A DNA stretch of 64,000 nucleotides. Origin: a virus. Below are positions 46,547 through 55,014 of this stretch, piece after piece. Both the position numbers and the translations under genes were made by a program. The DNA lies in IMG/VR virus record IMGVR_UViG_3300029908_000007, positions 62,001-126,000 of that record, one strand, 5' to 3'. Numbering within the stretch: position 1 is the first letter of the stretch; every line of letters starts with the position of its first letter. A model generated the notes under the pieces. It saw only the letters and a list, made by a program, of their open reading frames with translations, had not been told where the DNA came from and searched no databases.

Positions 46547-48481
46547 TTAAGTTCCCGTCAAATCATTGGTTGGATATATTACCGTAGTGGGGTTTGGACC
46601 GTATACATAAGCGATCTCTGAATTAGGAGTTCCCGCTTTTCCCAATCCGATGTCGTTTGGATATAGGATTACGAAATTTATTGCGATTCCGGCTGCCACC
46701 ACTTGTTCGATCAGGCTTTGACAATAAACTCGTCCACCAACGATATCTGTGATAAATCCTTGATAGTCGCTACCATTAGTAGCTGGAACTACCGGTGATT
46801 TAGTGGGTACTACGCGGATTTCCTGGCCAGCGGGATGATCATACTGCAAACTGTTAACCGGTGAAAGCAAAATGCTCGTACTAGAAGGAACTGCGATTAT
46901 GTTTGCCAATTCCTGTGTGGGACCGCCGTAGTCAAAAACTACATAACCGGTTCCGTTTGGAAAACCCGCACTGTCTTCGACAAGTACTACATCTCCTGTT
47001 GAAGCATTCACGTCTTGCGTTAAAATCGAATGCTCAGCTCCTACAGTGAAGGGTTGCGTGGTGTCGTAGCTGTATGGACCATATTGATTGGGCTCCAGCG
47101 AAATATTACTAGCTTGCATTAGATCAGGCACAATACTCGCAGAGCCAGTATAGGTCAAAACCAAGGTATTGGATAAACTGTTGTTGTAAATCAATACCAC
47201 ATTGTTGCTATTTATGATGGCTTGCAAACCAGCATTTAAAGCATTGATGGCATCAACCATGTTGGTAACGGTTTCTAGAATGGTTCCACCAATAACAAAA
47301 TCGACTCCGGCTGTAAAATTGAGCGACGTAGTGATTTGAAACGTATCGCCGGGATTGGGCTGAGCATTGAAAGTGTAGTTCCCACGCGGTGGATCATGAA
47401 GGAACATGGCTCCGATTCTGTTTCTAACTATGACTTGTGTAGTGGCTGGAATAAAGATTTGTAACACATTGGTTCTGGTCTGATAGAGTGCGGCGTAATA
47501 GCCTTTGGTCTGAATGGTTTGCTTTGCGGGATAAAAGAATAGAACAGCGGTGTCCGAACCCTGCGTTACGATCCCCGTGGAACCAATGGGATTGTAGACA
47601 TCGAAATATGAGCTGCCAACTAATCCACCCACGGTATCTATGATAGTAAAGGTGCCGATATTTGTGGAGCTAGTAAAACCTCCGCCGTAGATATTAACGT
47701 AATCGCCGGGTGAAAGCTTACCAAGATTTGGATTGGCTCCGCCCGACCATGTAAAACGAATTCTTCCATCACTCTGTACACTAAGCGTCCATTGAGTCGA
47801 TGCGTTTCCACCGGCGCCCACGCTTTCGGGGAACAGTAGGACATTTTGTGCTCTGCCACCCATAACTGTAACTGATGACCGAGGACCTATAGTATTACTA
47901 ACAAGTTCGACATAGTTTCCCAACCCATTATTTTTAACCGCAGCCAGACCTGATAATCCCTGACTGTTGAGGTAGGCAACTACGGCATCTGCGATTTCAA
48001 CTGCTAAGGCAGCGTGAATGTTGGTAAAATTTGCTGCTAGAAAAGGAATGGTTACTGGAGTGGCGCCGTCAAAACTTACAATCAAGGTGTCGCCATCTGC
48101 TAAATTATAAGGCTCTACCGCAGTTGCGGAATCCGTGGCTTTACAGAATTCGTCGCTAAAAATGATATCAAGCAAGTTGTTGATAAGATCCCTAACTTGT
48201 TTTCTGTTCTTGACTTCTAAACCGATGGCGCGAAAGGCGCCATCACTGATTCCGATTTGTGCTGGCCTTGTGATGCCATAACTTGAAAGCAAAAGGTCAA
48301 TGTATTGTGCAGAAGCTGTGGTAATGAACAAATTCTGATTGACGGCGTAAACCGAATTCACTAAGTATGAAGTCGCTGTCGCCAAGGAATACAAAACGGC
48401 GTCAACATTTTTCCCTTTGATAGTAGGATTGAGATAACCTCTTAGTCTTTTGTACTCGCTCTGCGTTGTCGCTATAGCCAT
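46547..48481 (-). CDS. Baseplate wedge-like protein
   Basis: 644 residues. The N-terminus (GYLNPTIKGKNVDAVLYSL, then AQYIDLLLSSYGITRPAQIGISDGAFR) matches the start of J-like baseplate proteins, in which a chain spans the wedge and positions a d/FR motif. The central 350 residues are beta-rich. It lies directly downstream of the giant J-like protein and is probably its wedge partner. No catalytic motif. Confidence 0.6.
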   Translation of the reverse strand: MAIATTQSEYKRLRGYLNPTIKGKNVDAVLYSLATATSYLVNSVYAVNQNLFITTASAQYIDLLLSSYGITRPAQIGISDGAFRAIGLEVKNRKQVRDLINNLLDIIFSDEFCKATDSATAVEPYNLADGDTLIVSFDGATPVTIPFLAANFTNIHAALAVEIADAVVAYLNSQGLSGLAAVKNNGLGNYVELVSNTIGPRSSVTVMGGRAQNVLLFPESVGAGGNASTQWTLSVQSDGRIRFTWSGGANPNLGKLSPGDYVNIYGGGFTSSTNIGTFTIIDTVGGLVGSSYFDVYNPIGSTGIVTQGSDTAVLFFYPAKQTIQTKGYYAALYQTRTNVLQIFIPATTQVIVRNRIGAMFLHDPPRGNYTFNAQPNPGDTFQITTSLNFTAGVDFVIGGTILETVTNMVDAINALNAGLQAIINSNNVVLIYNNSLSNTLVLTYTGSASIVPDLMQASNISLEPNQYGPYSYDTTQPFTVGAEHSILTQDVNASTGDVVLVEDSAGFPNGTGYVVFDYGGPTQELANIIAVPSSTSILLSPVNSLQYDHPAGQEIRVVPTKSPVVPATNGSDYQGFITDIVGGRVYCQSLIEQVVAAGIAINFVILYPNDIGLGKAGTPNSEIAYVYGPNPTTVIYPTNDLTGT

Positions 48482-48482
48482 A

Positions 48483-51400
48483 TTAACTTCCGATCACCGA
48501 AACCGAAACATTTGATGGATCTAGGATAAAGGTTTGTTCGGATTGCTGCACTGCGATCAGATCATCTGTAGGAGAATACAGAGGGCTCGAAATAACTACT
48601 GAAGTTACACCAGGTACGACCATACAAACCGCTACTATGGAGCCCAATGCTATGCTCTGTCCAACTTTATTGCTATTAACTAAAGCCGCTACATTACTCT
48701 GGATCTGCTGACTCACCGCACTAAATGGAGCACCTGTTTGTAATCTGACTCCAATTGCCAAACTAACTACCAATGCCAAAGGCTCTCTAATAAAAATATC
48801 AGCGCCCGCCGCAGAAATTCCAGGATATTCACTCGAATCCGTAGGATCACCGTAGATCACACGATTTGCTTGTTGAATCAGTCCAGTATTATACTTGTAG
48901 CCATCTAGTCCTTGAGAAACCGATGTTCCAAAGTTAAGTTTGTTTAAAGCCGTAACTTCTACACCAGCGCTTTGATTGATCTTCTCATATTGTAAATACG
49001 TATCAAATAAGATCTGATTCAAGTTAGTGGTACCGGGTTGTAATGCTACCAAATAGACATGCTTGTATCCTGTATATGCGGTTCCTTCTTCGATGTAGAA
49101 AGACGACAGCAATCCGTTTAGATTGATGCTATTGATTGTGTACGAGGAAAATGTAATCGTGGTATCGCCGGTGCCCGAGATCTTAGTAAGAGTTCCAGAT
49201 GACAACGGATTGCTTGTGCCGGTAGCGAGTAATGTAGTTCCGCCAGAAATAGTCGATCCCACAGTAAAAACTCCACCATTGTTGGAGTACGTGGCTCCAA
49301 CGGTAGCGTTGGCCGAACTTACCGAGAACACATAGGTAGTAGTCAATACTCCGGTTACTACTATTTCCGTGGGACTAGGAACTGAATAAACAGGATAGGT
49401 ACCAGCATTTGTGGTTCCAAACGCATTGCTGGAAATCACCAAATCATCACCGGGGATCGTGGCTTCGTATTCGTAAAACTTCAAACTACTGCCAGTCAAT
49501 ACTTGTTCTTCTTCTACGTAGTCGGTGTTCTTAATCCAAAAACTATCGTTGAATGTTCTAATAACCCTATAGGTTCCCTGATTTGGGGCACTAAATGGTG
49601 CTCCAACGATCACAGAATCGCCCTCCATGACACCGGTTGTAGCGGTGAAAGTACCCGTAGTATACGTATCGCTGGCTTCAACAGCGGCATTAGGGTTGGT
49701 TACTTGCAATACACTAGAACTTACACCAGAAACTACGAAAGTACCATTATTCGCACTATTCGTTAGACCCGATACAGTTACCAAATCTCCAATACTTAAT
49801 CCACTAAAAGTTGCTGCACCGCTTGTAATAGTATATTGACCTATTCCCGTACTTGGAACCGCAACACTTAGATTTCCGCCACCGGATTCGTTAAAATTCA
49901 CTGAGAACGTCAGATACTGTGGACTTCCCGTGCTGCCGACATAACTAAAACAAACCAAATCACCCTGCGCTTCGACTCTGAAAGTTAGTCCACTCAATCC
50001 ACTTATAATTCTAGGTGCGCCGAAGAAACGCTCACTTAAGGTTTGACCAGTTAAACTCACCGTACTCAAACCTGCAGAAGGCTGATTTGGGGTAATGGTA
50101 ACATCGGTGCCGGGTCCAAACTGTGTTTGTTTCTGTTGTGTGTTAGCTGCTTGTAGGTAAAACCATTGTCCGCTGATTACATTAGCAGATGCTATAGAAG
50201 ACGCAGAAATCGCGCAATACGTGTTGTCAATGTCTAGTCCGGAATTTATGACTGGGAATGAATAACCGTTTGCCGCACCTCCTACGATTTCAACGTAACC
50301 CTGACTTCCATAGGTTTCCGACGACACTTCGAGTTGCGAATCTCTATTTGCGGTATTAATCAAACTAGCCGTACTGATGCCACTTACTGCCAACGTGTTT
50401 ATGAATAGGTTGACTTGATCAATGGTGGTTGGAACGAAAAGCAGGGTTTCTCCGTTATTAAAAGCGTAACCTACATCGGTTGGGAGTGCTAAGGCGTTCT
50501 TCAATACAAATTGTGGAGAGCCCGATACATTACTAGAGAGCAACCAGTTGATGCCATCCAGAAGTTGGGTGCTGGCATTGGCAGTAATAATCCCTGTTCC
50601 AGGAGTGCCGCCGCTGCCATCATTTACAACGGTAGCGGATACGTAGGCGGATAGATTGGCGTTGACGTAAGCCGCAACCGCAGTTGCCGTTGTCGCAGGA
50701 GGAACGGTGATGGCGACATTAATCGTATTAGTAATAGTAACACTATTATTAAGCGCAGGTGCGCTAGGCGAATATACATAGCTAACCACGATTTCCTGAC
50801 CCGTGGCACCCCACGCCGTAGCTCTATAAAGAATCGAGCTTTGCGGCGTCGTGCTGCTCAAAGTCTTTTTGGCTTGCATCAGTACTTTATAGTTGTTGAA
50901 AGCAAAATTAGCACCGAAAGAAGTTACAAAACTTCCGGTAGGTGCGAGATCGGTGTCGTAGGCGTTAAAGTTATTAGAGTTGGGACTATAGCTGGTATTG
51001 GTAAGCGCGTGACGATAAAGCGGAATCTGGAAGGTATTGTTTACGGGATTATTGTCAATAATAGCAACTAAACTATCTTTGTTACCAAAAGAAAGCGGGG
51101 CCGACGTGAAGAATCTATCATTGGTTCTGATACGTCTAACATCGGGATCTTTGGTGATTCCAACCGTGGTACCAGAAACCGTGGTTTCCTGCACGACTTC
51201 ATTGACGGGTTGCTCGTCGTCGATACCGCCATAAGGATTTAAGAAGGTAATGATCTCATCGTCATCCCTACCAGCGAGAGTGATGTCGGAAACAAAAGAA
51301 GTAAGAAAAGTATCTGGTGGCTCCGCATAGGTGTCGCTGGCTACTTTGCTGTGAAAGAACGAAGGCAAGTAATTGCTAACGGTATCCTGATAGGCTATGA

Positions 51401-53963
51401 TGGGATAGCTGCTTTCGCTACTTTGTCCCGCAGAAAAGTTGAGATCTTGTCCGATTGCGTCAAAAGTTACAACGGTAACGTATCCATTAGTATTGAGTGT
51501 CTTTGAGGTAATGGTGAGGTATTCTTCAACGATTACGCCAAAAATGAGAGAATCCGTCTGTGCTTGTAGAAATAATACCAAAGCATCCAGTGTTTGTAAA
51601 CCCGTAGGTGTATTAAACTTCTGAGGTGCGTCTTTCATGTTAGCCACTACGAAGCCAGCTTTGTAGATGACATTGGCTTGTGGAACCACTGCGGCGGCTT
51701 CTGCAGAAGTAACTAAGATATTGAGCGTATCGTTGGTAAGCGTGGTCGTAGTTATGGAATGAACTCTGCCTTCTAATCTATTGGCGGCATTAAGTTCTGC
51801 GGACCAAATAATGACGTAATCGCCGGGTACGACATCGGAGAATGCGAACAACGTATTTGATTTGTAACTCACCAAACTGCCGCTAACCGAAACCGTCAAA
51901 AACGAACCAGCTGTGACCCCGGTATGTATAGTGGTTGCGGGTTCGTCGATGGCGATCCAAATATAACCTTCGGATGGAAATGTAATAGATGCGCCGCTGA
52001 TGACGGCACTTGTTATGACCGCTCTTGTGCTTTCAATACCGGCTTCCAAATCTTCGCCTTCAACAAGCGGTGTTGCGAGTTCAAATTGGGCGGTATTTCT
52101 ATCCAATGTATAACCAGCTGCAGCGCCTTGGGAAGTCAGACCTTCGCTTACGCTAAACATGCTCTTGGTAACCAAGGTTGAGCTTGGATTGATTACGATC
52201 TGCGCTCTAGGATTTGCTCCTAAATTGCTGGTAAGTTCGAGTTGAGAACCAGAAACCGTCGCAGTGATACCCGTTACTTTATTGTTAATTACAAGTGCCC
52301 AGGAAGCCAAAGAGTTGGTTGCATTTACGGTGTTGTAAAGCCCGGTTGCGATAAAATCTGCGTTTAAGAATGTATATGTGTTTTGAGCGGTACCGTCGAC
52401 GCCTATGATTAAAGTGTCGCCGTTGCTAATACTACTAGACCAACTACCTTGTTGTTCTGAAAATACTGAAGCCGTATTACCGTCTTCGAGGAGGAGTACT
52501 CCGTCTCTGTAAAGTCTGAGCGTTTCGTTTAGAGTAGTAGGGAAACCCATGTATAGATTGGCGTTGACAAGATTAGGCGAAGAAGGAACTGTGACTTGGA
52601 TGCTTTCGTTGGCTTCTTTGATGGCTCTGATAACAACGTAGGTGCCGCCACCAGCGGTCGTGGCTTCGAAATTAACCAGGGTATCGGCGTTGATGCTAGC
52701 GCAGATTTCATAAGCGGTAGCGGCGCCTGGAGCTTGAAAATCCGAGGTCTGGAAAGCATGTTGAGTTGTAACTCCGCCTACGGTAACCGCTAATACGTAA
52801 CCACCGTAAATAGCGAAGGGGCTGGCGTCTGTGGACTGCAAGAAGGCTTTTGCTACTGGAGCCTGGGTTCCACCGGTTGCGAGTTGAAAGAATTGTTCGC
52901 CGCCGATTGCGGAATCAATAATATGTTCGATCGCTACTCCGGCTGTCTTTGCCTCATACGGACGTCCTCCACCGGTTGAGATATAAACCGTGGAACTGCC
53001 GTCGAGATTGTTAACCAAGGAGTCCGAAGTAATTGTGCCGGCTTCCGTAGTAGAACTTACACCAATCAAGGAGTTCTTGATAGCTGTCGGAGTGCCCAAT
53101 CCTATTGAACTAAAGAAATTTTGAATCGCGGTACGGATTTCGTCGTCGGTCTCGGGATCGGTTCCACCGCTGGTGGGGACAGGATTTGAAACCGTGGCTC
53201 CAGAAAAGGGTGGGCTTGCGAATTGACTAATAGCGGCTGCGGGAACATCTCCTGCGGAACCCGGAAGCTGAGCGGTTACAGGAATATTGGAAACTGAGGT
53301 AGCACCGTCTAGAATGATGCCTTGTTGGGTAACAGTGTATTGTTGAGCTGCTACCAATCCATTAGAAGGTGCGGTTACGATAGTATTGATTGGAACCGTG
53401 CGAACCCCGCCTTGACTAAGAATAATGCTTTCATTCAGGTTGTGGAATTTGGTGGTGGGGCTTGTGAGATTGAACTGAAAGTAATTCCCAACAGCTACAA
53501 TAGAAGAATAACCAATCGGCCCCTCGCTATTGTTCGTCCCACGACCGAGATAAACGGATCCCGAAGATGGAAAACCGGTGTTAGAACTAGCGTAAATAAT
53601 TACGGAACCCGCATTTGTAGCAGCAGCCCCAGGATACACGCTGGTTGAAACCATGGTAAAACTGGTATCAGTAACTGTTACATAACCCGTGGAAACCTGT
53701 GATGGCGTTAATTCGATATTAAATTCAGCAGCCATGGCCTGCAAACTGCTCCCAGTAGCATATTGTAGGGAACTGTTAAGAATGGTTTGGAAAACATCAC
53801 CAGAAGCGCGGGAAACCGCCAAAGCCATGGTTTGAAAGAGGCTCAGACTAGCAGAACCTACGGACACGCTGGGGATCCCAGTAGCCGCTGCAAACTGATT
53901 AAGCATCGCCCCGAGGGTTTCTTGATATGACTGGGGTTGTGGAAGATTAGGTGTAGTCGCCAT
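48483..53963 (-). CDS. Giant baseplate J-like protein
   Basis: 1826 residues, several times the length of phage P2 gpJ. Family features are at both ends. At the N-terminus are SSLQAMAAEFNIELTPSQVSTGYV and, near 230-290, TAQLPGSAGDVPAAAISQF with GGTDPETDDEIR. At the C-terminus are EYPGISAAGADIFIREPLALVVSLAIGVRLQTG and VPGVTSVVISSP, the usual end of J proteins. The middle 1100 residues are repeated beta-rich domains rich in Thr and Ser, likely surface decorations. It forms the baseplate wedge that ties the tail tip to the fibres. Confidence 0.75.
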   Translation of the reverse strand: MATTPNLPQPQSYQETLGAMLNQFAAATGIPSVSVGSASLSLFQTMALAVSRASGDVFQTILNSSLQYATGSSLQAMAAEFNIELTPSQVSTGYVTVTDTSFTMVSTSVYPGAAATNAGSVIIYASSNTGFPSSGSVYLGRGTNNSEGPIGYSSIVAVGNYFQFNLTSPTTKFHNLNESIILSQGGVRTVPINTIVTAPSNGLVAAQQYTVTQQGIILDGATSVSNIPVTAQLPGSAGDVPAAAISQFASPPFSGATVSNPVPTSGGTDPETDDEIRTAIQNFFSSIGLGTPTAIKNSLIGVSSTTEAGTITSDSLVNNLDGSSTVYISTGGGRPYEAKTAGVAIEHIIDSAIGGEQFFQLATGGTQAPVAKAFLQSTDASPFAIYGGYVLAVTVGGVTTQHAFQTSDFQAPGAATAYEICASINADTLVNFEATTAGGGTYVVIRAIKEANESIQVTVPSSPNLVNANLYMGFPTTLNETLRLYRDGVLLLEDGNTASVFSEQQGSWSSSISNGDTLIIGVDGTAQNTYTFLNADFIATGLYNTVNATNSLASWALVINNKVTGITATVSGSQLELTSNLGANPRAQIVINPSSTLVTKSMFSVSEGLTSQGAAAGYTLDRNTAQFELATPLVEGEDLEAGIESTRAVITSAVISGASITFPSEGYIWIAIDEPATTIHTGVTAGSFLTVSVSGSLVSYKSNTLFAFSDVVPGDYVIIWSAELNAANRLEGRVHSITTTTLTNDTLNILVTSAEAAAVVPQANVIYKAGFVVANMKDAPQKFNTPTGLQTLDALVLFLQAQTDSLIFGVIVEEYLTITSKTLNTNGYVTVVTFDAIGQDLNFSAGQSSESSYPIIAYQDTVSNYLPSFFHSKVASDTYAEPPDTFLTSFVSDITLAGRDDDEIITFLNPYGGIDDEQPVNEVVQETTVSGTTVGITKDPDVRRIRTNDRFFTSAPLSFGNKDSLVAIIDNNPVNNTFQIPLYRHALTNTSYSPNSNNFNAYDTDLAPTGSFVTSFGANFAFNNYKVLMQAKKTLSSTTPQSSILYRATAWGATGQEIVVSYVYSPSAPALNNSVTITNTINVAITVPPATTATAVAAYVNANLSAYVSATVVNDGSGGTPGTGIITANASTQLLDGINWLLSSNVSGSPQFVLKNALALPTDVGYAFNNGETLLFVPTTIDQVNLFINTLAVSGISTASLINTANRDSQLEVSSETYGSQGYVEIVGGAANGYSFPVINSGLDIDNTYCAISASSIASANVISGQWFYLQAANTQQKQTQFGPGTDVTITPNQPSAGLSTVSLTGQTLSERFFGAPRIISGLSGLTFRVEAQGDLVCFSYVGSTGSPQYLTFSVNFNESGGGNLSVAVPSTGIGQYTITSGAATFSGLSIGDLVTVSGLTNSANNGTFVVSGVSSSVLQVTNPNAAVEASDTYTTGTFTATTGVMEGDSVIVGAPFSAPNQGTYRVIRTFNDSFWIKNTDYVEEEQVLTGSSLKFYEYEATIPGDDLVISSNAFGTTNAGTYPVYSVPSPTEIVVTGVLTTTYVFSVSSANATVGATYSNNGGVFTVGSTISGGTTLLATGTSNPLSSGTLTKISGTGDTTITFSSYTINSINLNGLLSSFYIEEGTAYTGYKHVYLVALQPGTTNLNQILFDTYLQYEKINQSAGVEVTALNKLNFGTSVSQGLDGYKYNTGLIQQANRVIYGDPTDSSEYPGISAAGADIFIREPLALVVSLAIGVRLQTGAPFSAVSQQIQSNVAALVNSNKVGQSIALGSIVAVCMVVPGVTSVVISSPLYSPTDDLIAVQQSEQTFILDPSNVSVSVIGS

Positions 53964-53964
53964 T

Positions 53965-54972
53965 TTATAGAATTCCCATTTCTTTTAGCTTTTTCTGATT
54001 CCAAAGTTCTGAATTGGGATACTCTGACTTAAGCCAATCCCATTTGATCTGGGCATCGGGTCTCATCCAACCCTTAATTTCTACCCAAACGTTTAAATCG
54101 GACAAATACAGATCTGGTCGATAGGTCTTGCCATCGGGCATTTTAAAAGTCTTGGGTTGCCAGTCGAAGTTGATCTGGTTAGCATTGAGATAGTCTACGG
54201 TTTTAGCTTCATATGAGCCTACGCAAACTAGCTCTTCATTGGTTTTCCAATGGAATTTGATGGAGGCTCTATTAGCGGACCTAGCAATTTTAAGCGCTAT
54301 TCCTGGATCTTGAATGGCGTACTCGAAACCATATCTAAGTAATGAAGTCTGTCTGACTTTTTCCCTTACTTCCGGAGATTTGCTGGGATGGTCAACCCCA
54401 CGATTCTTAAGATTCGTTTTCTTTTTCTTCTCTTTTACGGAATCTGCCTGAGAAAGATTTTTTACTCCGTATTTTTCTTCTATTGTTTTATTACGTTTAG
54501 TCTTAGCTTCGGCATTCTGAGAAGCGTGTTCTACTCCATATTTTTTTAAACTAATTCTTTTCTTCTTTTCTTCTTTATCACCGGGATGAGAATCACCTCT
54601 CACATAAACATGGTTCGGATAGGCAAAAAATTCTCCAATTCCCTTTTGAAAAAATCTACAGACTGTATGAGTATCCACGTAAGTACTTTCATCTACGGTC
54701 ACTAAATTCCCATGAATGCGAACGAGTCTTTCTTTAAATTCTTCTAATGTAAGAGACTGTTCTTTCGCTCTTCTTTTGATTCCTACATCGGGATGGGTTT
54801 TTCCCTGAAACACAAAGGTGGGTTTAACCCACCATTCTCTGTCGTAGTCCTTGTGAATAAATTTTGCCTTTATTTGACTTCCGCGATAGGTCTCCACACA
54901 AAGGGTAAGAGAATCCCCATGTAATTTTTTAATCTTATCTAACACCTCTTTTAATGTCATCTTCTTTGGCAT
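53965..54972 (-). CDS. PD-(D/E)xK-type homing endonuclease with KYGVxxxSQ repeats
   Basis: 335 residues. Residues 140-225 contain repeated blocks of about 35 residues of the form KKYGVEHASQ, EEKYGVKNLSQ, KNRGVDHPSK and LLRYGFEYAIQ, which bind DNA in phage homing nucleases. The end has RPDLYLSDLNVWVEIKGW with the Asp and Glu-x-Lys of a PD-(D/E)xK nuclease, in the style of Vsr-like homing enzymes. It sits between two baseplate genes and has its own class B box (54977-54992), so it is a selfish insertion. Good match overall; the exact subfamily is inferred. Confidence 0.72.
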   Translation of the reverse strand: MPKKMTLKEVLDKIKKLHGDSLTLCVETYRGSQIKAKFIHKDYDREWWVKPTFVFQGKTHPDVGIKRRAKEQSLTLEEFKERLVRIHGNLVTVDESTYVDTHTVCRFFQKGIGEFFAYPNHVYVRGDSHPGDKEEKKKRISLKKYGVEHASQNAEAKTKRNKTIEEKYGVKNLSQADSVKEKKKKTNLKNRGVDHPSKSPEVREKVRQTSLLRYGFEYAIQDPGIALKIARSANRASIKFHWKTNEELVCVGSYEAKTVDYLNANQINFDWQPKTFKMPDGKTYRPDLYLSDLNVWVEIKGWMRPDAQIKWDWLKSEYPNSELWNQKKLKEMGIL

Positions 54973-54976
54973 ATAT

Positions 54977-54992
54977 CCTTTTATATCACATC
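54977..54992 (-). promoter_or_regulatory. Class B promoter-like box
   Basis: Reads GATGTGATATAAAAGG on the minus strand, 4 nt before the ATG at 54972, where AAAGG may also be the ribosome binding site. Confidence 0.4.
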
Positions 54993-55014
54993 TTTAAAAA
55001 TTTGTTAAGTAGAT

